23,691 nucleotides of DNA from CALCTE01 sp045627885. Lineage in GTDB: Bacteria; Bacillota; Clostridia; Oscillospirales; CAG-272. Position numbers and translations under genes: made by a program. Every line of letters starts with the position of its first letter. Position 1 is the stretch's first letter. Positions 15,637 to 21,791 of this stretch are shown here, one piece after another. The stretch covers positions 1-23,691 of the forward strand of contig JAZQOM010000030.1 in NCBI GenBank assembly GCA_045627885.1. The letters run 5' to 3'. Below the pieces are notes generated by a model that ran no database searches, was not told the origin of the DNA, and was given only the letters and a program-made list of their open reading frames with translations.

Positions 15637-15663
15637 TTCGGCACCTCCTGAGTAAATTTATTT

Positions 15664-15680
15664 GCACGGTTTTACCGTGC
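15664..15680 (-). promoter_or_regulatory. Hairpin in the rpmG leader
   Basis: GCACGGT (15664-15670) pairs with ACCGTGC (15674-15680) around a TTT loop, about 28 nt upstream of the rpmG start. A further GCGGATATTTCCGC palindrome lies about 30 nt closer to the transcription start. No U-tract follows, so it is a leader structure and not a terminator. Confidence 0.4.
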
Positions 15681-15779
15681 GGTTGCCTTCCTCCTTGCGG
15701 AAATATCCGCTTTACGGCGTGTTTTTACGGATTTGTTTTTGCAGTTTATCCGCTCATGCGACGGAGCAAAAACAGCCAT
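15672..15779 (-). CDS. Possible upstream ORF in the rpmG leader (35 residues)
   Basis: The frame starts ATG (15779), about 25 nt after the predicted transcription start, with a weak GGGTG 8 nt upstream, and ends TAA inside the leader hairpin. The product MAVFAPSHERINCKNKSVKT continues with a very basic tail (RRKADISARRKATAR). It matches nothing I know. It may be chance, or a leader peptide that senses translation. Confidence 0.2.
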   Translation of the reverse strand: MAVFAPSHERINCKNKSVKTRRKADISARRKATAR

Positions 15780-15829
15780 AAAAAAAGCACCCGTAAAAAG
15801 AGGTATCATAAATATACCACTTTACACGG
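15780..15829 (-). terminator. Terminator upstream of rpmG, enclosing its promoter -10
   Basis: On the minus strand a 16-nt arm (15829-15814) pairs at 13 positions with 15806-15791, followed by GTGCTTTTTTT. It would stop transcription arriving from the truB operon. The rpmG start point lies near 15804, inside the second arm, so new transcripts lack the first arm and escape termination. Confidence 0.65.
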
Positions 15830-15839
15830 GGCTTGTCAA
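15811..15839 (-). promoter_or_regulatory. Strong promoter of the rpmG-secE-nusG-rplK-rplA operon
   Basis: On the minus strand TTGACA (15839-15834), 17 bp, TATATT (15816-15811). The approximately 30 bp just upstream are almost pure A/T (TTATATTATATAAAATATG), resembling an UP element. This is what one expects for a growth-linked ribosomal-protein promoter. It leaves a leader of about 168 nt. Confidence 0.85.
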
Positions 15840-15900
15840 TAGTTTTTTCATATTTTATATAATATAAGGGAAATTCATCGCGCAGTGATGCCCGATGGCG

Positions 15901-16083
15901 TCAATTTACATTTTCTGTCCAATCATCGTTGTCAACGGTGAGCTTTTTCTTTATTATCGGTACAAACTCTCCCCATCCGTTGTCGCCATCGTCATTCTGG
16001 ACGCTTATTTCCATTATGTCGTCATCGGCATATTCGATTTTCTTTGCATCGGGTGTTTCATACTTCAACTTTAAGTTTTTCAT
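15901..16083 (-). CDS. Small acidic protein, unknown function
   Basis: A 60-residue protein, MKNLKLKYETPDAKKIEYAD then DDIMEISVQND, with a G/D/N/W segment (DDGDNGWGEFVP) and a C-terminal DNDDWTENVN. A strong AAGGAG site lies 5 nt before the ATG, 10 nt after truB, so it is the last gene of that operon. Clostridia contain many short proteins of the form K-Y-E-x-P...x-x-D-D/E-I/V followed by a Gly/Asn/Trp tail. Their function is not established, and a RiPP-precursor-like role has been considered plausible for such shapes. No modification enzyme or exporter lies beside it, so that remains a guess. It is not a ribosomal protein I recognise. Confidence 0.7.
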   Translation of the reverse strand: MKNLKLKYETPDAKKIEYADDDIMEISVQNDDGDNGWGEFVPIIKKKLTVDNDDWTENVN

Positions 16084-16093
16084 ATTTTCTCCT

Positions 16094-16993
16094 TTAGCAA
16101 AACATTTTTATATTTTTCAAAGCGAGTCCGCCGTCGAAATCCGTGCATTCCGCTATCGCGAAGAATTTGCCCGAATCGTCATACATCCGAAATCGCTGAG
16201 TAATCTCGGCATTAAGACCAATCTTTTTAATGTATATCTCATTTCCCGACCTTGCGAGCTTTGAGTAAAACGGGGGAAGCTTTACCGCGGGATAATCGGG
16301 AAAAAGCTCATCCGTCGGAATCAGCACGCTCTCCGGATTTTCGAGAGCCTTAAGTTTTTCTTCATCCGTTGCCTGCGAAATGTCGAATCCGCCGTTTGAT
16401 GTTCTGCGCAGAGCCGCCATCGCCGCACCGCAACCGAGCGCCTTGCCGATATCGTCACACAGTGTGCGAATGTATGTCCCCTTTGAACAGCTTACCTTAA
16501 GTATGAATTCGTCGGGTTTATCCGTTTTTTCGGCGCTAATATCCGATACCGTGATGTCTCTTTCGATTCTTTCGACTTCAATTCCTTTTCTCGCAAGCTC
16601 ATAAAGCTTCTTGCCGTCAACCTTAAGCGCCGAATACATCGGCGGAAGCTGACCGATTTCGCCGATAAACGCTGGGAGCACGGCTTTAAGCTCTTCATAA
16701 GACGGGAGAACACCGTCGTATCGGGAGACAATATTGCCCGTAGTGTCCTGCGTATCCGTCGCAAGCCCGAGCTTTATTACGGCTTCGTAGCTTTTTTCTC
16801 CGGTAACAAGGAGCTCAGATGCCTTCACCGCGCTTCCGACAAGAATCACGAGAACGCCGGTTGCCATCGGGTCAAGAGTGCCGGTGTGCCCGACTCTTCT
16901 TGTACCGAATACTCTTCTTACGATATTTACCGCAGTCTGCGAGGTGATTCCCGCAGGCTTGTCGAATATCAGCGCGCCGGAAACTTCACTCAC
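16094..16993 (-). CDS. truB: tRNA pseudouridine-55 synthase
   Basis: A 299-residue protein. The catalytic region is RRVGHTGTLDPMATGVLVIL, with the essential Asp in TLDP. GALIFDKPAGITSQ at the N-terminus and SKGTYIRTLCDDIG later are further TruB motifs. It makes the pseudouridine of the T-psi-C loop of tRNAs. The GTG start overlaps the nrnA stop (GTGA), so translation is coupled. The C-terminal about 60 residues look like the usual PUA-like extension. Confidence 0.97.
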   Translation of the reverse strand: MSEVSGALIFDKPAGITSQTAVNIVRRVFGTRRVGHTGTLDPMATGVLVILVGSAVKASELLVTGEKSYEAVIKLGLATDTQDTTGNIVSRYDGVLPSYEELKAVLPAFIGEIGQLPPMYSALKVDGKKLYELARKGIEVERIERDITVSDISAEKTDKPDEFILKVSCSKGTYIRTLCDDIGKALGCGAAMAALRRTSNGGFDISQATDEEKLKALENPESVLIPTDELFPDYPAVKLPPFYSKLARSGNEIYIKKIGLNAEITQRFRMYDDSGKFFAIAECTDFDGGLALKNIKMFC

Positions 16994-17946
16994 AGCAATT
17001 TCTCCGCCCTCGACGCAATTTCGTCTGAGAGCTTTGACGCGTCATCTGCATAAACCGTAAAGCCGGACGCCCGCACATGACCGCCGCCGCCGTAAAGTGC
17101 GGCAAACGCCGATGAATCAAAGTAATCGTTTGAGCGGACGGAAACCTTGTATTTTTTCTCGTCCTGCTGCTTTATCATTATGCCGACCTCTACTCCCGCA
17201 ACAGTCCTCGGTATCTGAACGAGAGCGTCAACATCGGAAATATCCGCTCCGGATTGTTCGCACATATCGAGAGTTGCCGCCATAACCGCAATCTTCCCGT
17301 TTGCGTAATATCTGAGCGTCGGAAGAATCCTGCGCTCAAGCTCAATCTGCTCCTTTGTGCGCGTGTCAAACATCATGCGGTCAAGATACGCGTGGTCAAT
17401 TCCGGTTTCGATGAGCTTCGCCGCTATATTGTGCGTTTGCGAAGTCGTGTTGCTGTACTTGAAGCAGCCGCTGTCCGACGATATGGCGCAGTACAGATAT
17501 TTTGCAATCGTTTTGTCTTGCAAAACTCCGAGCTTCGTGCAAATTTTATATATAAGCTCCGCGGTTGCGGACGCTTCGGGAGCACAATATGTATATTTCG
17601 CGTAAGGAGTATCGGTCGCGTGATGGTCTATCGACAGAAGCACCTTGTCTGCATATTCGTCGCGGTATTTTCCGAACATCGTATCTGCCGCCATATCGAC
17701 GCATACCACCGTTTCGGGCTTTATCGATATTTCCGTATCAAGTTTATCCCGTATCAGATAAAAGCGTTCGGAAAGCCTGTCGGAGCACACAAACTGCGCC
17801 GTCTTGCCGAGCTTTTTAAGCGCATATTCAAGCGCCATGGCACTGCCTATCGTATCAAAATCTGGGCGCTCGTGAGTAAATATCAGTATATTGTCGGCGT
17901 CCCTTAAAAGCGACACCGCTTTAGTGATTCCGACTTTCCTTTTCAA
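16990..17946 (-). CDS. nrnA: DHH-family phosphoesterase, NrnA-like (nanoRNase / pAp phosphatase)
   Basis: 318 residues in two domains. The DHH domain has HERPDFDTIGSA, VCVDMA and IDHHATDTPYA, giving the Asp/His metal ligands. The C-terminal DHHA1 domain ends in YGGGGHVRASG. NrnA-type enzymes degrade 2-5-nt RNAs and dephosphorylate pAp. The start was placed at TTG 17946 because GGAG lies 8 nt upstream; a further in-frame TTG at 17976 lacks a clear site. The gene lies between rbfA and truB, the standard Firmicutes position for nrnA. Cyclic-di-AMP phosphodiesterase activity is an alternative for this fold, but context favours NrnA. Confidence 0.92.
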   Translation of the reverse strand: MKRKVGITKAVSLLRDADNILIFTHERPDFDTIGSAMALEYALKKLGKTAQFVCSDRLSERFYLIRDKLDTEISIKPETVVCVDMAADTMFGKYRDEYADKVLLSIDHHATDTPYAKYTYCAPEASATAELIYKICTKLGVLQDKTIAKYLYCAISSDSGCFKYSNTTSQTHNIAAKLIETGIDHAYLDRMMFDTRTKEQIELERRILPTLRYYANGKIAVMAATLDMCEQSGADISDVDALVQIPRTVAGVEVGIMIKQQDEKKYKVSVRSNDYFDSSAFAALYGGGGHVRASGFTVYADDASKLSDEIASRAEKLL

Positions 17947-17982
17947 CGCCGTATCTCCAATGCAATATATTTGCAAGCATTT

Positions 17983-18327
17983 TTACTTGCTTTCTCTGCT
18001 TACCTTTGCAATAAGCTCGGATATATGCGAGCCTTTTTCCATCGAGTCATCGGGAATGAATTTAAGCTCGGGGGTTATCCGCAAATCAAGCCTTTGAGCG
18101 AGCTCGTGCCTTATGTAGCCGAGCGCGCTTTTGAGTCCCTTTGCAAGCTCCGCGTCATGCTCGCCGAGTACGCTGTAATATATTTTTGAATATTTGAGGT
18201 CTGCCGTAGTATCGACATTTGTAACGCTGATAAAAGCCTGCGCCACTCTCGGGTCTTTTACGGTGCGCAGTATTGCGCAAATTTCTTTGGAAATCTCCTC
18301 GTTTATTCTGTTTATTCTCGAATTCAT
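17983..18327 (-). CDS. rbfA: 30S ribosome-binding factor A
   Basis: A 114-residue KH-like protein (INRINEEISKEICAILRTVK at the N-terminus, RITPELKFIPDDSMEKGSHI near the end). RbfA binds the 17S precursor and helps mature the 5' end of 16S rRNA. The length is normal. GGAG lies 4 nt before the ATG. The usual upstream neighbours nusA and infB are replaced here by a small DNA-binding protein gene. Confidence 0.96.
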   Translation of the reverse strand: MNSRINRINEEISKEICAILRTVKDPRVAQAFISVTNVDTTADLKYSKIYYSVLGEHDAELAKGLKSALGYIRHELAQRLDLRITPELKFIPDDSMEKGSHISELIAKVSRESK

Positions 18328-18341
18328 TATACTCCGCCTTA

Positions 18342-18560
18342 TCAGTGCTTGCCGTTTTCCGAAAGCTCTGCTTCAAATGACATCTGAGGAACCTCAACAT
18401 CGGTCACAATATTTTCGAGAGCATACTGAAGGCATTGAACCACAAGCTTGTTTAAGCTTATTTTATGTTCGTCGGCTATCGCCTCAAGCGTCTTGACCTG
18501 TTGCTCGGGCAGCCTGAAGGTTTTGCTCACCGCGTCGTATCCCTTTGCAATCTTTAACAT
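18342..18560 (-). CDS. Small ribbon-helix-helix DNA-binding protein
   Basis: A 72-residue protein. A single strand SKTFRLPEQQ followed by helix VKTLEAIADEHKI, a turn and helix SLNKLVVQCLQYALENI is the Arc/CopG/MetJ-type ribbon-helix-helix pattern. A short acidic tail follows. GGAGG lies 8 nt before the ATG. It ends 14 nt before rbfA, so it leads the rbfA-nrnA-truB-small protein operon and may control it. Its own promoter carries an inverted repeat between -35 and -10. No toxin gene is adjacent, so an antitoxin role is not supported. Confidence 0.85.
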   Translation of the reverse strand: MLKIAKGYDAVSKTFRLPEQQVKTLEAIADEHKISLNKLVVQCLQYALENIVTDVEVPQMSFEAELSENGKH

Positions 18561-18590
18561 TTCCGGTTTCCTCCACAGTATTATATATTG

Positions 18591-18619
18591 ATTGTAACAC
18601 AAAAATTTGTGAAAAGCAA
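18591..18619 (-). promoter_or_regulatory. Promoter with internal inverted repeat, RHH-rbfA operon
   Basis: On the minus strand TTGCTT (18619-18614), 17 bp, TACAAT (18596-18591). The spacer contains CACAAA-N2-TTTGTG (18598-18611), an inverted repeat in the ideal position for a repressor. Autoregulation by the RHH protein is inference. Confidence 0.6.
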
Positions 18620-18662
18620 TACAAATTAATTGCTCTTGAGGAAAAAATTTTGTGCAAAATAC

Positions 18663-18691
18663 TTTACAAAGCGCATATTGTGTGCTAAAAT
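18663..18691 (+). promoter_or_regulatory. Promoter of the CorC/HlyC-like gene
   Basis: TTTACA (18663-18668), 17 bp ending in TGC, then TAAAAT (18686-18691). The leader of about 50 nt contains the inverted sequence ACCGT...ACGGT. It is divergent from the RHH promoter, about 44 bp away. Confidence 0.6.
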
Positions 18692-18747
18692 ACCGTTTAT
18701 ACTGTATATCATTATACGGTAAATTTATTTTTTCGGAGGATAAATCC

Positions 18748-20094
18748 TTGGACGTGCCCTTGTGGTGTGCCTTACTTTTACAGGTAATACTCATTTTTAT
18801 CAATGCTTTCTTCGCGTGTGCGGAGATAGCGGTTATCTCTCTCAACGAAAACAAGCTTAAAAAAGAGAGCGAGGACGGCAACAAAAAAGCAACTAAAATG
18901 CTCAAAATGGTCGAAAGGCCCACGCGCTTTCTCTCCACCATTCAGGTATGTATAACGCTTGCCGGATTTCTTGCCAGCGCCTTTGCCGCAGAAAGCTTTG
19001 CGGAAAAGCTAGCCGAATACATAGTAAAGGCGTGGGAAAACGCCCCGCTTTCGGCAAGCACGATTGAATTTCTGTGCCTCATCGTAATAACGATAGTGCT
19101 TTCGTTTATTACGCTCGTTTTCGGTGAGCTTGTCCCGAAGCGTATCGCCATGGCAAACAGCGAAAAGATTGCCTCCGCGGTTTCCGGCGTGATTTTGTTT
19201 GCCGCCGCCGCGATGAAGCCGCTCGTATGGCTTTTGACCGTATGCACCAACGGAATTCTCAGGCTTATCGGAATTGACCCGAATGCCGAGCCCGAGGAAG
19301 TTACGGAAGAAGATATCCGTATGATGGTTGACATCGCCGAGGAGAGCGAAAACATCGAATCGACCGAAAAGGATATGATTGAGAATGTCTTTGAGTTCAA
19401 CAACATAACCGCTTCGGAGATAATGGTTCACCGTACAAATGTCCAGGCGATTCAGCTTGACGACAGCGACGCGGATATATATTCGGTGATAGAATCGACG
19501 GGTATGTCGCGTTTTCCCGTATACGGCGATGACCTCGACGATGTTGTGGGAATTCTCAACGCGAAGCGTTTTCTGATGGACAGACACAGAGAGCTCGATA
19601 CACCGATAAAAGAGCTTTTGCAGTCCGCGTATTTCGTTCCAGAGCTTGTTCACGCCGATGTGCTTTTCCGCGATATGCAGAAGAAAAAAGAAAATTTTGC
19701 GATTTTGGTCGATGAATACGGCGGAATGAGCGGTATCGTCACTATGGAAGACCTTCTCGAAGAGATTGTCGGCAACATATATGACGAATTCGACCCCCAG
19801 CCAGAGCTTGACATAGAAAAGCTTTCGGACGACACATGGAGAGTTTCCGGTTCAATGCCGCTCGACGAGTTGGCGGAGCAGATTGAATGGACGCCTCCCG
19901 AGGATGATGAATTCGAGACGCTCGGCGGACTCATATACAGCGAGCTTTCGGAAATACCGAAGGACGGAGATACTCCGCATATAGAGGTCTGCGGACTTGA
20001 TATCACAGTCGAAAAGATTGAAGACAGACACATCGAATCGGCTATAGTCAAAAAGCTTCCCAAGCAGGAAAGCGAAGACGAAGAAGACGAATAA
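18748..20094 (+). CDS. CNNM/CBS-domain membrane protein, CorC/HlyC family
   Basis: A 448-residue protein. The N-terminal CNNM (DUF21) membrane domain, to about residue 175, has four hydrophobic segments and the motif FGELVPKRIA. Two CBS domains follow (IMVHRTNVQAI... and FAILVDEYGGMSGIVTMEDL), then a C-terminal CorC/HlyC domain (VSGSMPLDEL...) and an acidic tail. Members are linked to Mg2+ or other divalent-cation export and to metal tolerance; 'hemolysin' is a historical name. The start is TTG at 18748, chosen for the CGGAGG site 8-10 nt upstream; longer frames lack one. Monocistronic. Confidence 0.93.
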   Translation: MDVPLWCALLLQVILIFINAFFACAEIAVISLNENKLKKESEDGNKKATKMLKMVERPTRFLSTIQVCITLAGFLASAFAAESFAEKLAEYIVKAWENAPLSASTIEFLCLIVITIVLSFITLVFGELVPKRIAMANSEKIASAVSGVILFAAAAMKPLVWLLTVCTNGILRLIGIDPNAEPEEVTEEDIRMMVDIAEESENIESTEKDMIENVFEFNNITASEIMVHRTNVQAIQLDDSDADIYSVIESTGMSRFPVYGDDLDDVVGILNAKRFLMDRHRELDTPIKELLQSAYFVPELVHADVLFRDMQKKKENFAILVDEYGGMSGIVTMEDLLEEIVGNIYDEFDPQPELDIEKLSDDTWRVSGSMPLDELAEQIEWTPPEDDEFETLGGLIYSELSEIPKDGDTPHIEVCGLDITVEKIEDRHIESAIVKKLPKQESEDEEDE

Positions 20095-20108
20095 CTCAAT
20101 ATAAAAGG

Positions 20109-20135
20109 GCGGCTCTGCGAGTGCAGAGCCGCTTT
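20109..20135. terminator. GC-rich hairpin after the CorC-like gene
   Basis: GCGGCTCTGC (20109-20118) and GCAGAGCCGC (20123-20132) form a perfect 10-bp stem with a GAGT loop, followed rightward by only TTT. It is nearly repeated at 20369-20396 and forms the left end of repeat copy 1. Confidence 0.55.
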
Positions 20136-20395
20136 CAGTCAGCAGACTGAAAGCCGAGCGCTGAAAACGAAGGGATTTTTTTCGTTCTTTTCTTCGTAGG
20201 CGTACAAAGGTACGACAGAGGAAAAGAACGGAAAAAGGCAATAATGACGGGCACAACAATTACGCCCGTCATTTTCAATTTTAATCCTGTTTTTTCAGCT
20301 CACATAAGTTCTTTTTACCGAAAATTTCTTGCTTATTGCCGCAAGACCGAGTTTTCCGTACTCGGAAGGCGGCTCTGCGAGTGCAGAACCGCTTT
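20109..20395. repeat. Structured intergenic repeat, copy 1 (candidate ncRNA)
   Basis: This fills most of the 426-bp gap before argG. The order is a GC hairpin (20109-20132), hairpin GCTTTCAGTC/GACTGAAAGC (20131-20154), then a 114-nt core (20160-20273) that matches copy 2 without gaps at 106/114. In the core, CGTTCTTTTC pairs with GAAAAGAACG around an inner CGTAC/GTACG hairpin, and an AATGACGGGC/GCCCGTCATT stem closes it. GGCAATAA (20237-20244) can pair with TTATTGCC (20333-20340). The right end is a second GC hairpin. Strand of transcription is undecided. The pairing and repetition are seen directly; function is unknown. Confidence 0.75.
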
Positions 20396-20396
20396 C
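20369..20396 (+). terminator. Terminator-like hairpin at the right end of copy 1
   Basis: GCGGCTCTGC (20369-20378) with GCAGAACCGC (20383-20392) has one mismatch and the same GAGT loop as 20109-20132. It is followed by TTTCTTAT. It would isolate argG from upstream transcription. Confidence 0.55.
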
Positions 20397-20459
20397 TTAT
20401 GCAAATTCGAGTGCATAATGTATAATTTGTGAATGCGGACGCAATTTTCGGTCAATCTC

Positions 20460-20488
20460 TTGACAATATCCGCGAAAAAGCATATAAT
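20460..20488 (+). promoter_or_regulatory. Consensus promoter of argGH
   Basis: TTGACA (20460-20465), exactly 17 bp, TATAAT (20483-20488): both boxes match the sigma-A consensus at every position. Transcription should start near 20495. A promoter this strong for a biosynthetic operon implies a repressor. Confidence 0.92.
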
Positions 20489-20491
20489 TAC

Positions 20492-20505
20492 CGTATAAAT
20501 ATTCA
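20492..20505 (+). promoter_or_regulatory. Candidate ARG box (ArgR/AhrC operator)
   Basis: CGTATAAATATTCA matches the TGAAT-W4-ATTCA arginine-repressor consensus at 12 of 14 positions, with a full right half-site. It covers the predicted transcription start, where repressor binding would block argGH. Confidence 0.4.
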
Positions 20506-20520
20506 AAGAAGGTGCTTTTT

Positions 20521-21738
20521 GTGAACAAAGAAAACATTAAAAAAGTAGTGCTTGCCTATTCGGGCGGACTTGATACTTCGATAATCATTCCGTGGCTGAA
20601 GGAAAACTACAACAACTGCGAGGTAATAGCCGTATCCGGTAATGTAGGTCAGGCGGACGAGCTTGAAGGACTTGAGCAGAAGGCTCTCAAAACCGGAGCG
20701 TCAAAGCTCTATGTTCTCGACCTCACCGACGAATATGTTGACGAATACATTATCCCTACAATGAAAGCGGGCGCTGTCTACGAAGATTATCTTCTCGGCA
20801 CATCTCACGCACGCCCCTGCATAGCAAAAGGGCTTGTCGAAATAGCCAAAAAAGAGGGTGCCGACGCGATATGCCACGGCTGCACCGGCAAGGGCAACGA
20901 CCAGGTGAGATTCGAGCTTGCAATAAAGCATTTTGCTCCCAATATGCCGATAATCGCGCCGTGGAGAGAGTGGAGCATAAAGTCACGCGACGAGGAAATA
21001 GATTATGCGGAGGCTCATAACATTCCGCTCAAGATAAACAGAGAGACAAACTATTCCAAGGACAAGAATCTCTGGCATCTTTCACACGAAGGACTTGACC
21101 TTGAGGATACCGGCAACGAGCCGATGTACGAGAAAAAGGGATTTCTCGAAATGGGCGTTTCTCCGATAGAAGCTCCCGACGAGCCGACATATATCACGCT
21201 CGATTTTGAAAAGGGCATTCCCACAGCTCTCGACGGCGAAAAGATGAGCGCAAAGAACATCATATTAAAGCTCAACGAGCTCGGCGGCAAGAACGGCATC
21301 GGCATTATCGATATCGTCGAGAACAGACTTGTCGGCATGAAATGCCGCGGCGTATACGAAACTCCCGGCGGAACAATTCTTTACAAGGCGCATGAAGCTC
21401 TCGAGAGCATTTGCCTTGACAAGATGACCGCTCACGAAAAGCAGAGACTTTCGATAACCTTTGCGGAGCTTGTCTATAACGGTCAGTGGTTTACGCCCTT
21501 GCGTGAAGCGCTCTCCGCGTTTGTCGACAAAACGCAGGAAAAGGTTACCGGCAAGGTAAAGCTCAAGCTCTACAAGGGCAACATCATCAAAGCGGGCGTA
21601 TGGAGTGACTATTCGCTTTACAGCGAAGCAATAGCAACCTTCGGCGAAAGCGACTACGACCAGAAGGATTCCGCGGGATTTATCAATCTTTACGGCTTGC
21701 CGATAAAGGTTCAGGCTATTGTAGACGGAACAAAATAA
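20521..21738 (+). CDS. argG: Argininosuccinate synthase
   Basis: 405 residues. The ATP-pyrophosphatase loop is VVLAYSGGLDTSI at the N-terminus, and GCTGKGNDQVRFE and NYSKDKNLWHLSHEG are further family motifs. It joins citrulline and aspartate with ATP to make argininosuccinate, the seventh step of arginine synthesis. The GTG at 20521 was chosen because AGAAGG lies 8 nt upstream; the GTG at 20512 overlaps that site. First gene of argG-argH. The length and motifs are those of an intact enzyme. Confidence 0.97.
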   Translation: MNKENIKKVVLAYSGGLDTSIIIPWLKENYNNCEVIAVSGNVGQADELEGLEQKALKTGASKLYVLDLTDEYVDEYIIPTMKAGAVYEDYLLGTSHARPCIAKGLVEIAKKEGADAICHGCTGKGNDQVRFELAIKHFAPNMPIIAPWREWSIKSRDEEIDYAEAHNIPLKINRETNYSKDKNLWHLSHEGLDLEDTGNEPMYEKKGFLEMGVSPIEAPDEPTYITLDFEKGIPTALDGEKMSAKNIILKLNELGGKNGIGIIDIVENRLVGMKCRGVYETPGGTILYKAHEALESICLDKMTAHEKQRLSITFAELVYNGQWFTPLREALSAFVDKTQEKVTGKVKLKLYKGNIIKAGVWSDYSLYSEAIATFGESDYDQKDSAGFINLYGLPIKVQAIVDGTK

Positions 21739-21745
21739 AACACTA

Positions 21746-21770
21746 TGCCGCCCGATATTCTCGGGCGGCA
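21746..21770 (+). other. Intercistronic hairpin between argG and argH
   Basis: TGCCGCCCGA (21746-21755) pairs perfectly with TCGGGCGGCA (21761-21770) around TATTC. There is no U-tract, so it is more likely an mRNA stability or processing element than a terminator. It ends about 10 nt before the argH ribosome binding site. Confidence 0.6.
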
Positions 21771-21791
21771 CAAGCTTAATGAGGTGAGAAC

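Noticed and set aside
15637..15900. tRNA gene or ribosome-linked RNA upstream of rpmG
   Set aside because: No cloverleaf or T-loop GTTCGA on either strand; the stretch holds a terminator, a promoter and a leader.
18342..18560. RHH protein as an antitoxin
   Set aside because: The adjacent co-directional gene is rbfA and no toxin-like ORF lies on either side.
18342..18941. 199-residue version of the RHH gene with an early start
   Set aside because: The extra N-terminus overlaps both divergent promoters and is low-complexity; the ATG at 18560 has an ideal ribosome binding site.
19852..20259. 135-residue leftward frame over the end of the CorC-like gene and repeat copy 1
   Set aside because: Antisense to a clear gene for most of its length and low-complexity (Leu/Arg/Lys/Phe-rich); its remaining part overlaps the repeat.
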